From NCBI GenBank assembly GCA_031421635.1, contig JANOPA010000083.1, forward strand, positions 1-64,000: DNA of 64,000 nt, in the 5' to 3' direction. A model generated the notes under the pieces. That model saw only the letters and a program-made list of their open reading frames with translations. It searched no databases and had not been told where the DNA came from. The translations under genes were made by a program, and so were the position numbers. Shown in pieces: positions 8,320 to 17,091 of this stretch. Position 1 is the stretch's first letter, and the number at the start of each line of letters is the position of its first letter. The stretch is from JAPOKJ01 sp031421635. Lineage in GTDB: Bacteria > Pseudomonadota > Gammaproteobacteria > Burkholderiales > Burkholderiaceae_E.

Positions 8320-9090
8320 CTAGGACAGGGCCATGCCTGGTTTTTGCAGGTCATCCGTTAGAGCAATCACCCGTCCTTCGATCACGGTGGCAACGCGCAC
8401 TTGCACGCCCGCCTTACTAGCCAACAAGGTCTCGCGAGCAAACTCGACATGCTTCGGTGTCCACACGGATTCGCCACTCAAGTGAGCAAAAAGCTCACCC
8501 TTCCATTCCCAGTATTGAAGATAAATTGAAAACTCAAAGGGATTTCGCCAGCGCAGATCCTTCACGCCCCAAACCACGGTGGCATCTGCGCCTAGAGGTG
8601 CAAAGCAGTCTTCCTCGCGATACAAATCGATGCTGTGCGGATGCTGCTCGATCATTTCCAGGCCCCCCAGCAAAGCCAGGTGATACAGGAGGCCAGACAA
8701 CTGGCACAAGCCGCCTCCCAGCTCTTTTCTGAGGCGCCCCTGGATAATATTGCGGCCCTCCACGAAACCATTGGCGCGACTGGCTTGTCCAATACTGTGC
8801 CAGAACGAAAATGTTTGACCAGGTTGCAGGACGACCCCATCCACCAGACTCGCACCGCGCCTGAGATTGTGAAGTTTATTGTCGTACAACTGGCCTGGGA
8901 CGATTCTCTGTTGCAAGACGACCCGAGGCGCCACTTTGAGCGAAGCAGCACACTCGCTTAGTGCTCGACTGGCGAAAACCTGCCCAAGTTTTCGGTCCTT
9001 GGCCAGTCGGCAACGTTGAGCAAAGGCCTGGCACCAGGGAGGGGGCAACAACATTCTCAGTCCGCTTCGGACTGCTTGGACAGGTTTCAT
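8320..9090 (-). CDS. VanW family protein
   Basis: A 256-residue VanW-domain protein. Family segments are SLVDGVVLQPGQTFSFWHSIG (about 84-104), then the conserved GFVEGRNIIQGRLRKELGGGLCQLSGLLYHLALLGG, then HPHSIDLY near 155. The family was named from vancomycin-resistance clusters but its biochemistry is not settled, and isolated homologues occur in many proteobacteria. There is no signal peptide; the N-terminus is basic. It is a single gene followed by a clear terminator. It does not itself imply antibiotic resistance here, since no other van genes are present. Confidence 0.85.
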   Translation of the reverse strand: MKPVQAVRSGLRMLLPPPWCQAFAQRCRLAKDRKLGQVFASRALSECAASLKVAPRVVLQQRIVPGQLYDNKLHNLRRGASLVDGVVLQPGQTFSFWHSIGQASRANGFVEGRNIIQGRLRKELGGGLCQLSGLLYHLALLGGLEMIEQHPHSIDLYREEDCFAPLGADATVVWGVKDLRWRNPFEFSIYLQYWEWKGELFAHLSGESVWTPKHVEFARETLLASKAGVQVRVATVIEGRVIALTDDLQKPGMALS

Positions 9091-9223
9091 CCTTCAATTT
9101 TGACATTTCGCGCTGAAACGGTGGGTTTTCGTCGCAAGCCAATGGCACGCCCAACCGTCAATCGTCAAGATTCGGGCCTATACGCAGCACCCGCCAACGA
9201 TCTTTTTAGCGAAGGAGATTCAG

Positions 9224-9637
9224 ATGCAACTCACCCCTGTCATCGCAATTCACATGAGCGCAGCCATCTTAGCCACCGCAATTGGCCCGATCGCCCTTTG
9301 GGCTCGAATTGGTCGCCAGAAACACCCCAAGCTGCACCGAGCCTTCGGCTATGCCTGGGTCACCCTGATGATCGTCACAGCGGTATCCGCGATCTTCATC
9401 AGAGATTTTCGCTTGCCAAACTTGGCGGGCTTCACGCCCATTCATTTACTGATTCCACTGACCATTGGTCTCATCACTCTCGCCTTCAAACGACTGTTCC
9501 AGGGCAATATCCAAGCCCATCGCCAATACATGCAAAGAACCTATATCGGTGCCTGTGTCGTGGCCGGCGGTTTCACACTGCTTCCTGGTCGCTACTTAGG
9601 GACTTTAATTTGGTCACAGTGGCTTGGCCTTGTTTAA
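9224..9637 (+). CDS. DUF2306 membrane protein
   Basis: A 137-residue four-helix membrane protein of the DUF2306 type. Helices lie near 5-24, 42-60, 72-90 and 108-126. Conserved polar positions are visible: H9 in helix 1, KHPKLHRAFGYAWV before helix 2, HLLIPLT at helix 3, and the loop GNIQAHRQYMQRTY before helix 4. Multiple histidines at membrane edges have led to suggestions of heme or quinone contact in relatives, but this is unproven. AAGGAG at 9211-9216 fixes the start. Expression probably stops before the histidine kinase gene 125 bases downstream. Confidence 0.75.
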   Translation: MQLTPVIAIHMSAAILATAIGPIALWARIGRQKHPKLHRAFGYAWVTLMIVTAVSAIFIRDFRLPNLAGFTPIHLLIPLTIGLITLAFKRLFQGNIQAHRQYMQRTYIGACVVAGGFTLLPGRYLGTLIWSQWLGLV

Positions 9638-9762
9638 TGTCCACCGCAATCGATGCCAAGCAGATCCCCGGGAAAAGCCCCCCGGCTTCACGCAAAGGCA
9701 GATCGTTTTTGACGAGATCACGCAATTTTTAGTGCAAAATCTCCTTAAACCGTGAGAGTCTT

Positions 9763-10797
9763 ATGAAAATTTATTGGCGCACCCACGCCATTCGCTTTAG
9801 TGTTACCTGGGTGTTCTGCGCCCTGATTGCGCTCGCCCAGTACGTTTTTAATCCGCCGCATGGGTACTGGATTCCTTTTGTTTACTCCATGTTGATTGGC
9901 ACCTGCACTGTCGGCTTGGTCGAAATTGGAAGCTACTTCTTGATCGATCCCTCCGCACAAGATCGCTGGCCAAAAGGCTGGAAAGGTTTCGCGCTCATCA
10001 GCCTGCCTTTAATCTTGGGCTACATGGCCGGATCGGGATTGGCGGATCTCTATTTTGGTTGGTCGAGCTGGGACGACACGCGAGTGCTTAAAACCTCCGT
10101 CACAATATCGCTCATCGCAGGTGTCGCGATTAGTTACTTCTTTCACACCCGCTCCAAGGAGCAAGGCCTACAAGCTCAGCTCAAGGCCATGCAATTGCAA
10201 GCCACCGAAGCCAAGCTCAAGCTCCTGGAGGCGCAACTCGACCCTCACTTGCTGTTCAACACACTGGCCAATCTACGGGTGCTCATCGGTATGGATGCGG
10301 TCAAGGCGCAAACCATGCTGGATCACATGATTGCCTATCTCCGCGCGACCTTGAGCGGCTCCAGAGCCAGCGAACATCGTCTCGAGCAAGAATTCGCCAG
10401 ACTGCGCGACTATCTTGAGTTAATGCAAATACGCATGGGTTCGCGGCTGACGTTTGAACTTGATCTATCCGACTCCATCAAGGATCTTATGATTCCCACC
10501 TTACTTCTCCAGCCGATTGTCGAAAACGCCATCAAGCACGGCTTGGAGCCTAGCAAAGAAGGAGGTAAAGTTTTGGTTCATGCGCATCTAGAAGGGAATA
10601 GACTCGTGGTCGATGTCAGGGACACGGGTCTGGGCAACGAGCTTGCTCGCTTCCAAACTTCAGCGCAAGATCAAGGCTACGGGCTGAGCCAAGTCAGAGA
10701 GAGGCTCCTTACTGTGTATGGCTCTCAGGCGCAAATGGAGATCAACAGCAAAGCGGGTGAAGGTACACAAGTGAGGCTGCAATGGCCACTGCAATAA
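9763..10797 (+). CDS. LytS/AlgZ-type sensor histidine kinase
   Basis: A 344-residue inner-membrane histidine kinase. Four hydrophobic helices (about 9-28, 36-61, 75-97 and 110-127) are followed by a Gln/Lys-rich coiled linker (residues 130-158), then the His_kinase module of the LytS family with the phospho-accepting H162 in LDPHLLFNTLANL. A GHKL ATPase domain follows, with PTLLLQPIVENAIKHG (N box) and DVRDTGLG plus GYGLSQVRERL (G boxes). There is no separate periplasmic sensor domain, so the stimulus is probably sensed within the membrane. The 3' end overlaps the regulator gene by 16 bases, showing translational coupling. Confidence 0.9.
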   Translation: MKIYWRTHAIRFSVTWVFCALIALAQYVFNPPHGYWIPFVYSMLIGTCTVGLVEIGSYFLIDPSAQDRWPKGWKGFALISLPLILGYMAGSGLADLYFGWSSWDDTRVLKTSVTISLIAGVAISYFFHTRSKEQGLQAQLKAMQLQATEAKLKLLEAQLDPHLLFNTLANLRVLIGMDAVKAQTMLDHMIAYLRATLSGSRASEHRLEQEFARLRDYLELMQIRMGSRLTFELDLSDSIKDLMIPTLLLQPIVENAIKHGLEPSKEGGKVLVHAHLEGNRLVVDVRDTGLGNELARFQTSAQDQGYGLSQVRERLLTVYGSQAQMEINSKAGEGTQVRLQWPLQ

Positions 10798-11591
10798 TTG
10801 CCGAGGACGAAGCGCTTCTCGCCGCCTCCTTAAAAAGCGACCTCAACGCGCTCTGGCCGGACCTGAGCATTTTGGCCGTGGTCGGCGACGGGCAATCCGC
10901 CCTGGAGCAAGCACTCATGCTTCGCCCACAGGTCCTTTTCCTGGACATACGCATGCCCGAACTTAGCGGTATTGACGTCGCCTTGGAACTTATCGACACT
11001 TGGCCGCAGGACGAGCCCTTTCCAGCCATCGTTTTCGTAACTGCCTACGACGAATACGCGCTGCAGGCCTTCGAGGCTCGAGCCATCGACTACCTGGTGA
11101 AGCCGGTCCAAAGACAACGCCTTGCCAACACGGTTGAGCGTATTAAAGCAAGAATTGGCGCGGTAGACCTCGCCGCAACGATTCAGCAATTTCAGGCCTT
11201 GCTCCAAAATCGCCCAGCGGATCTTTCCAAGCTTGGCGGCCAGCCCAGCCATCATGGTCGTCAATTGTTGAAAGTGATTCAGGCAGGAGTCGGCAATTCC
11301 ATCCGCATGATTCCGATCGACGAGGTGAATCTCTTTGAAGCCGCGGACAAATACGTCCGAGTGGTCGCTTCGGACGGTAAAGACTACCTCATTCGCAAAG
11401 CTCTTAAAGAGCTCATCGACGAGCTAGACCCCGAAATTTTCTGGCAAATCCATCGAGGCGCTTTGGTGCGTGCCACGGCCATTGACTCTGTGCAGCGCGA
11501 TGAGGCGGGCCGTCAAACGCTACAGCTCAAGGGTTACCCTCAAGCCCTTTCGGTGAGTCGCATGTATTCGCACTTGTTTAAGGCGATGTAA
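10782..11591 (+). CDS. LytTR-family response regulator
   Basis: A 269-residue response regulator. The receiver domain (1-125) has the acidic pocket EDE at 8-10, phospho-acceptor D55 in FLDIRMPEL, T88 in FVTAYDEYALQAFEARAIDYLVKPV, and the conserved Lys within that last segment. The C-terminal LytTR DNA-binding domain (about 160-269) shows IPIDEVNLFEAADKYVRVV and FWQIHRGALVR, ending LSVSRMYSHLFKA. It is the partner of the overlapping LytS-type kinase. No obvious target gene is adjacent, because the next genes are convergent and belong to the Kor operon. Confidence 0.9.
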   Translation: MATAIIAEDEALLAASLKSDLNALWPDLSILAVVGDGQSALEQALMLRPQVLFLDIRMPELSGIDVALELIDTWPQDEPFPAIVFVTAYDEYALQAFEARAIDYLVKPVQRQRLANTVERIKARIGAVDLAATIQQFQALLQNRPADLSKLGGQPSHHGRQLLKVIQAGVGNSIRMIPIDEVNLFEAADKYVRVVASDGKDYLIRKALKELIDELDPEIFWQIHRGALVRATAIDSVQRDEAGRQTLQLKGYPQALSVSRMYSHLFKAM

Positions 11592-11925
11592 AGGGAGATG
11601 CGCGAATATTCCATAGACTTAAACGCCGCTAGTGACAGCATCAAGAGCCCCAATCAACTCGTACGCATGGTCCCGCATCCGTGGGCCAAGATTTTCATGA
11701 ACGTCGAATTGCACTAGCGACCCGTCACCAAGTGCGTAGCTCGTCGCACCAAAGCCCGTGCAATTCAAAACGGACGTTCTGATCACAGAATCGAGACGGC
11801 CATCTTGACGCTCCTTTTAGCTAAAATCCATAAAACCGCCAAACCTAATACTTGAGTAACTAGTCGACTCGAATCCTGGAATGTCCATCGCTCCTATTGC
11901 GGTTTTTTATCGTTTTTAGTTAGAA
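11592..11925. other. Intergenic region between LytTR regulator and korB 3' ends
   Basis: A 334-base stretch between convergent genes. It contains a short minus-strand reading frame (listed separately). On the plus strand GCGGTTTTTTATCGTTTTT at 11900-11918 is preceded about 60 bases earlier by AAAACCGC, a long-loop inverted repeat that could help end transcription of the regulator. I see nothing else that can be supported. Confidence 0.5.
11619..11786 (-). CDS. Possible short reading frame or gene remnant
   Basis: On the minus strand a GTG-started frame of 55 codons encodes a protein-like, well-mixed sequence (VIRTSVLNCTGFGATSYALG, later DVHENLGPRMRDHAYELIGA) and ends at TAA 11619-11621. The frame is also open for ten codons upstream of the GTG. 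Composition is less biased than the usual shadow frames, so it could be a small gene or the 3' remnant of a lost one. No family recognised. Confidence 0.25.
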   Translation of the reverse strand: MIRTSVLNCTGFGATSYALGDGSLVQFDVHENLGPRMRDHAYELIGALDAVTSGV

Positions 11926-12981
11926 CTAGCGCAAACTAGCATTCAATCGATCCAGCGCAGACTGCCCTGGGCAAAGCGCAGCCTCGCCCATCTGATTCAA
12001 TGGCATCACACTCGTGTTCAAGGCCTGATGCAAATCATGAGCATCGGGATCGACATAGATTAGCCCGGTCACTACCTCGCCTAAAGCTTGCCGATGCTGC
12101 AAGAAATTCATGGCACCAATGCGGTCCGTCGGCTCGTAGTCAGCCGCGAGACGGCGAAAGCGCATCACTGAGCCATCATGCATCGGTACGTCGACCATGC
12201 CACCTTCTTCCTGTTTGGCGAAAATCGTGTCGCGCTTGGGGATGAAGTCGAGTCGACTCACCGCTTCGTTGTGCTCGCGCACGTAGTCGTAGCTCTTGGT
12301 GGACCCTGAATGATTATTGAACGCGACGCAGGGGCTCACAATATCAATAAAGGCCGCGCCATGATGGGCAATCGCACCCTTGATGAGCGGCACCAATTGT
12401 TCTTTGTCGCCCGAGAAACCGCGTGCCACGTAAGTCGCACCCATCTGAAGCGCCAAGCCTACAGTGTCAATCGGTGCATCAGAGTTCACCACGCCTTTTT
12501 TGGACTTGGAACCTTGATCAGCCGTGGCAGAGAATTGGCCCTTCGTCAAACCATAGACGCCGTTGTTCTCAAGAATGTAGACCATGTTGACGCCACGGCG
12601 CATTACATGGGCGAACTGGCCCAGACCAATAGACGCGGAATCACCATCCCCCGATACACCGAGGTATAAGAGGTCGCGATTGGCGAGGTTGGCACCGGTT
12701 AACACCGAGGGCATCCGCCCATGGACCGTATTAAAACCATGCGATGGGCCCAGGAAATAATCCGGGGTTTTGGAGCTACAACCAATGCCCGACAGCTTGG
12801 CAACGCGATGTGGCTCAATATCCATTTCCCAACAAGCTTGAATAATCGCCGCGGAGATCGAATCGTGACCACAGCCCGCACATAGTGTTGAGACCTTGCC
12901 TTCGTAGTCGCGACGCGTATAACCGACACGATTTTCAGTCAGCGTTGGATGATGCAGTTTCGGCTTGGCGATATAGGTCAT
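11926..12981 (-). CDS. korB: 2-oxoacid (2-oxoglutarate):acceptor oxidoreductase, beta subunit
   Basis: The thiamine-diphosphate subunit of a 2-oxoacid oxidoreductase that converts 2-oxoglutarate, CoA and an acceptor to succinyl-CoA and CO2. The 351-residue protein has an early TLCAGCGHDS with two of the iron-sulfur cysteines. The TPP/Mg motif is VSGDGDSASIGLGQF with later ENNGVYGLTKGQ, and the FIDIVSPCVAFNNHSGSTKSYDY stretch is typical of 2-oxoglutarate rather than pyruvate enzymes. It is last in the operon, and its start overlaps the alpha-subunit stop by 4 bases. The substrate assignment rests on family resemblance. Confidence 0.88.
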   Translation of the reverse strand: MTYIAKPKLHHPTLTENRVGYTRRDYEGKVSTLCAGCGHDSISAAIIQACWEMDIEPHRVAKLSGIGCSSKTPDYFLGPSHGFNTVHGRMPSVLTGANLANRDLLYLGVSGDGDSASIGLGQFAHVMRRGVNMVYILENNGVYGLTKGQFSATADQGSKSKKGVVNSDAPIDTVGLALQMGATYVARGFSGDKEQLVPLIKGAIAHHGAAFIDIVSPCVAFNNHSGSTKSYDYVREHNEAVSRLDFIPKRDTIFAKQEEGGMVDVPMHDGSVMRFRRLAADYEPTDRIGAMNFLQHRQALGEVVTGLIYVDPDAHDLHQALNTSVMPLNQMGEAALCPGQSALDRLNASLR

Positions 12982-14918
12982 GCGACGCTCCCAGCTTTAG
13001 CGGCCTTCTCGGCCTGAGTACTTTTTGTTGAACCCGCTGGGTTCGTTTTTTGCTCAATCGCTTTCACGATCGCACTGGTAATAAATCGCGCAGTTATCGG
13101 CGTGCCATCATAGTGCAGGATCTTGGGCAAGCGAGCCGGGTCAATCTCAAGCTCGTTCACCAGCAAGGTGCGGAGCTGTGCATCGCGATTTTGTTCAACC
13201 ACGAATACAGCGTCATGTTCGGCAATAAAGCGCTCAACATCGGCGTTGAACGGGAAGGCACAAATACGCAGACCATCTATGGCATGGCCCTGCGACTTCA
13301 GCGCCTCAAAGGCCTCGTTCATCGCAGGTGAAGTCGAACCGTAATAGATCACACCAAATTTCGTTGGCGACCCATTGGCGTTCGCTTGCACTCGCTTGGG
13401 TGCGGGCACGTAGCGCTTAGCCGTCTCAAACTTTTGCAATAACCGGTGCACGTTATAGAGATAATCCGGCCCGGCCTCGGAGTACTGAGCGTAGGCATTA
13501 CGGGTCGTGCCACGCGTGAAATAGCTTCCTTTATCGGGATGAGTTCCAGGATAAGTTCGGTAGGGAATGCCGTCGCCATCCACATCTTTATAGCGACCAA
13601 AGTCGCGTCCTTCATCGAGCATCGCCGCGGTCATGACTTTGCCCCGGTCGTAGCGTGCTTGATCATCCCAGGCGAGTGGCTCGCACAGCCGTTGATTCAT
13701 GCCAATATCCAGATCGGTCATCACGAATACCGGTGTTTGCAAGCGATCAGCAAGGTCAAGCGCCTGAGCGGAATGCTCGAAGCACTCTTTCGGGTCCTCA
13801 GGAAAAAGCAGCACATGCTTGGTGTCGCCATGGCTTGCATAAGCGCAGGCGATCACATCGGCTTGTTGGGTGCGAGTCGGCATGCCGGTTGAGGGGCCGC
13901 CACGCTGCACATTGATGATGGTGACCGGAATCTCGGCAAAGTAAGCGAGGCCAATAAACTCTGTCATTAAGGATATGCCAGGGCCAGAGGTTGAAGTAAA
14001 CGCACGCGCGCCATTCCAACCCGCTCCGACCACCATCCCAATGGAGGCCAGTTCATCCTCAGCTTGAACGATGGCGTACTTGTGCTCGCCCGTTGCAGCG
14101 TCCACCCGATACTTGGCGCAATGACTCATGAAGGCTTCAGCGACCGAGGACGAAGGGGTAATGGGGTACCACGCACAAACCGTGGCACCGCCGTACACCG
14201 CACCCAGGGCTGCGGCATTATTTCCTTCCATAAAGATCTTGCTACCAACTGCGTTGGCCGCCTTTAACTGCAAGCCAATAGGCTTGTAGTTTCCCATAGC
14301 AAAATCACGCCCCAGGTGAAGCGCCTTGAGGTTGGAATCGATCAAGCGCTCCTTGCCCTTGTATTGCTCGGTGAAGAGTTTTTCGATCGAGGGAACATCC
14401 ATGCTGAGCAGCCATGACAGTGCGCCCAGGTACAAAATATTCTTGAACAGTTGGCGCTGACGCGGGTCGGCATAGGTGACATTGCAAATCTCGGTGAGCG
14501 GCACTCCGATCACGGTAATGTCTTCTCGAAAGGCGGAATCTGGCATGGGCTTGCTACTGTCGTAGAGTAAATAGCCCCCGGACTCCAACTCGCGCACATC
14601 GGCATTCCAAGTTTGCGGGTTCATCGCAACCATTATGTCGATACCACCGCGACGACCCAAATAGCCCGCTTCACTGATGCGCACTTCGTACCAAGTGGGC
14701 AGGCCCTGAATATTCGACGGGAAAATATTGCGTGGACTCACCGGCACGCCCATCCGCAAAATAGCGCGAGCGAACAATTCATTGGCGGACGCCGAGCCCG
14801 AGCCATTAACGTTCGCGAATTTGATGACGAAGTCGTTGGTAGCCGCCAGGGCCGGGACATTACCCGCACGAAACACCGCCTTCGGGGTAGCCACAGGATT
14901 TAGGGGAGCGTTCGTCAA
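12978..14918 (-). CDS. korA: 2-oxoacid (2-oxoglutarate):acceptor oxidoreductase, alpha subunit (gamma-alpha fusion)
   Basis: A 646-residue catalytic subunit. It combines an N-terminal gamma-type domain (about 25-215: IKFANVNGSGSASANELFARA, GGIDIMVAMNPQT, then YLGALSWLL) with the alpha pyrimidine-binding domain (from about 230: FMEGNNAAALGAVYGGATVC, AWYPITPSSSVAEA, AEDELASIGMVVGAGWNGARAF and TSTSGPGISLMTEF) and a transketolase-C-like tail (VFVVEQNRDAQLRTLL). The gamma-alpha fusion is standard for 2-oxoglutarate enzymes. The gene overlaps both neighbours by 4 bases, showing a tightly coupled three-gene operon. Confidence 0.9.
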   Translation of the reverse strand: MTNAPLNPVATPKAVFRAGNVPALAATNDFVIKFANVNGSGSASANELFARAILRMGVPVSPRNIFPSNIQGLPTWYEVRISEAGYLGRRGGIDIMVAMNPQTWNADVRELESGGYLLYDSSKPMPDSAFREDITVIGVPLTEICNVTYADPRQRQLFKNILYLGALSWLLSMDVPSIEKLFTEQYKGKERLIDSNLKALHLGRDFAMGNYKPIGLQLKAANAVGSKIFMEGNNAAALGAVYGGATVCAWYPITPSSSVAEAFMSHCAKYRVDAATGEHKYAIVQAEDELASIGMVVGAGWNGARAFTSTSGPGISLMTEFIGLAYFAEIPVTIINVQRGGPSTGMPTRTQQADVIACAYASHGDTKHVLLFPEDPKECFEHSAQALDLADRLQTPVFVMTDLDIGMNQRLCEPLAWDDQARYDRGKVMTAAMLDEGRDFGRYKDVDGDGIPYRTYPGTHPDKGSYFTRGTTRNAYAQYSEAGPDYLYNVHRLLQKFETAKRYVPAPKRVQANANGSPTKFGVIYYGSTSPAMNEAFEALKSQGHAIDGLRICAFPFNADVERFIAEHDAVFVVEQNRDAQLRTLLVNELEIDPARLPKILHYDGTPITARFITSAIVKAIEQKTNPAGSTKSTQAEKAAKAGSVA

Positions 14919-16816
14919 GCGGCCCTCCTTGCATCTGCACCGGCTTTATGGGCGGCACTGGCCGCAGCCAGAGCGTTTGGTCGAACATAGCCGGCACCGT
15001 TATCACGGCTACGCGGACCGGCATGACTCATCTCAATGAGCATCTTTTGCATATCCCATGCCCCGGTTGGGCAACGCTCAGCACATAGGCCACAGTGCAA
15101 ACATACATCCTCGTCCTTCACCAGTACGCGCCCGGTCTTCAGGCTTTCCGAAATATAGAGACTCTGCGCTAGGTTAAGGGCTGGTGCCTTTAATCGGCCT
15201 CGTAACTCTTCTTCCTCACCATTGGAGGTAAACGTAATGCAATCGGTAGGACAAATATCGACGCAGGCATCGCATTCAATGCAGGCATCTTTCGAGAACA
15301 CGGTCTGCACATCGCAGTTCAGGCAGCGCTGGGCCTCCTTGAAGGCTTGAGCAGCGCTAAAGCCGAGTTCTACTTCGATCTTGATGGACTTCAGCGCAAT
15401 CTCGGCTTTTTCCCAGGGCACGATGTTACGTAAATCATTGGAGATATCGTTGTCGTAACTCCACTCGTGAATACCCATTTTTTGCGACAAGGTGGTCACA
15501 CCCGGATCGGGACGCAACTTGATATCTTCACCACTCAGTTGACGGTCGATTGAGACCGCTGCTTCATGGCCGTGAGCGACCGCCCAAATAATGTTCTTGG
15601 GACCAAACGCTGCATCGCCGCCGAAAAATACTTTCGAGTGACTACTCCGTAAAGTCACGGCATCGACGACGGGCATGCCCCATTCGTCGAACTCCAAACC
15701 AATGTCGCGCTCGATCCAGGGGAAGGAATTTTCCTGGCCGATTGCGAGCAGCACATCGCTACATTCAACATACTCAGGTGGTTCGCCAATAGGCACCATC
15801 TTGCGTTTGCCCTTGGCATCGATCTCCGGTTTAACCTTGTCGAAAGTCATACCCACCAACTTGCCTTCCCTGTGCTCGAAGGTTCGGGGCACCATGTAAT
15901 TCAGAATAGGGATGCCTTCATGCTGAGCGTCTTCCTTCTCCCAAGGCGAGGCTTTCATTTCATCGAAGCCGGAGCGCACGATGACCTTGACTTCGTCGCC
16001 ACCCAGGCGTCTCGAGGATCGGCAGCAATCCATGGCGGTATTACCACCGCCGAGCACGATCACTTTGGAACCGATTTTTTCAATATGCCCGAAGGATACG
16101 GACGACAACCAGTCGATACCGATGTGTATATTGGCTGCCGCTTCGCGACGGCCAGGAATTTCCAGATCGCGCCCCCGCGGTGCGCCGCAGCCGACGAAGA
16201 TTGCGTCGTAACCTTCGTCGATCACTGCTTTCAGCGATTCAATCCTTTGTCCAGAGCGAAACTCCGCGCCCAGATCAAGCGCATAGCCAACCTCTTCGTC
16301 AATGACCGATTCAGGCAAACGGAAACGAGGGATTTGCGAGCGAATAAAACCACCGGCTTTTTTCTCGCCATCGAACACCACCACTTCATAGCCCAAAGGC
16401 GCCAAGTCTCGAGCCACCGTGAGAGATGCAGGTCCTGCGCCGATACAGGCAATGCGTTTGGCATTCTTCTTGCCAGAGGGTTTAGGCATCAAATGGTCGA
16501 CCGAGCCCTTCAGATCCGCAGTTACCCGTTTTAAACGACAAATTGCGACTGGTTCAGGATGCGAGCTTTCCTGGATCCCAATATTATTTTGCTCGACTCG
16601 TTCGCGTCGGCAGGCCGGTTCGCAAGGCCGGTCACAAGTCCGGCCTAAAATGCCTGGAAACACATTAGATTTCCAGTTCACCATGTAGGCGTCCGCATAA
16701 CGGCCACCAGCAATCATGCGAATGTATTCGGGTACAGGGGTATGAGCCGGGCAGGCCCATTGGCAATCTACGACCTTATGGAAATAGGTCGGAGCAGTGA
16801 TATCAGTGGCGTTCAA
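14915..16816 (-). CDS. FAD/NAD(P)-dependent oxidoreductase with 4Fe-4S domains (KorC-like)
   Basis: A 633-residue electron-transfer flavoprotein built like the small subunit of glutamate synthase plus ferredoxin domains. The N-terminal domain has cysteines in CQWACPAHTPV and GRTCDRPCEPACRRE. The FAD Rossmann motif is IGAGPASLTVARDLA (about 126-140) and a second Rossmann fold binds NAD(P) at VIVLGGGNTAMDC. The C-terminus has two 4Fe-4S motifs: CIECDACVDICPTDC and CLHCGLCAERCPTG. It is first in the operon with korA and korB. By analogy with a described betaproteobacterial 2-oxoglutarate:NADP oxidoreductase (Azoarcus KorABC, from memory) it probably passes electrons between KorAB and NAD(P). Not proven here. 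Confidence 0.82.
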   Translation of the reverse strand: MNATDITAPTYFHKVVDCQWACPAHTPVPEYIRMIAGGRYADAYMVNWKSNVFPGILGRTCDRPCEPACRRERVEQNNIGIQESSHPEPVAICRLKRVTADLKGSVDHLMPKPSGKKNAKRIACIGAGPASLTVARDLAPLGYEVVVFDGEKKAGGFIRSQIPRFRLPESVIDEEVGYALDLGAEFRSGQRIESLKAVIDEGYDAIFVGCGAPRGRDLEIPGRREAAANIHIGIDWLSSVSFGHIEKIGSKVIVLGGGNTAMDCCRSSRRLGGDEVKVIVRSGFDEMKASPWEKEDAQHEGIPILNYMVPRTFEHREGKLVGMTFDKVKPEIDAKGKRKMVPIGEPPEYVECSDVLLAIGQENSFPWIERDIGLEFDEWGMPVVDAVTLRSSHSKVFFGGDAAFGPKNIIWAVAHGHEAAVSIDRQLSGEDIKLRPDPGVTTLSQKMGIHEWSYDNDISNDLRNIVPWEKAEIALKSIKIEVELGFSAAQAFKEAQRCLNCDVQTVFSKDACIECDACVDICPTDCITFTSNGEEEELRGRLKAPALNLAQSLYISESLKTGRVLVKDEDVCLHCGLCAERCPTGAWDMQKMLIEMSHAGPRSRDNGAGYVRPNALAAASAAHKAGADARRAA

Positions 16817-17091
16817 ACAAACCCTCCTCTTACGTTGCTTCCTAGGAAGTCACGGAATTCTGCGACCGGTTGGTCGGGAATTGTGTCTCCTCAATAGGGG
16901 CCCCTAGTCCGCTCGCTGGGCGTTTTTTAGGACTTTGGCAACGTGTTGTAGCAGTCTACGGCAGTAGTGTAGGGGGGCTGAGGAAGTTTTGCAAAAAGAT
17001 GGAATTCTAAGCTCGCGGGAGACTGCTTGACGTTTTGCGGCCATTCGGTGCTCCACGGGCACCTTACGGCTTACAACAGGCGCACATAGCC

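Noticed and set aside
8320..9090. Possible vancomycin-resistance locus because of VanW
   Set aside because: No other van genes are present; isolated VanW-domain proteins are common and of unknown role.
9016..9732. 238-codon plus-strand frame
   Set aside because: It overlaps the start of the VanW gene and runs through the DUF2306 gene in another frame; no family marks.
15872..16534. 220-codon plus-strand frame inside the KorC-like gene
   Set aside because: A shadow of the flavoprotein gene, whose FAD and 4Fe-4S motifs are clear on the other strand.
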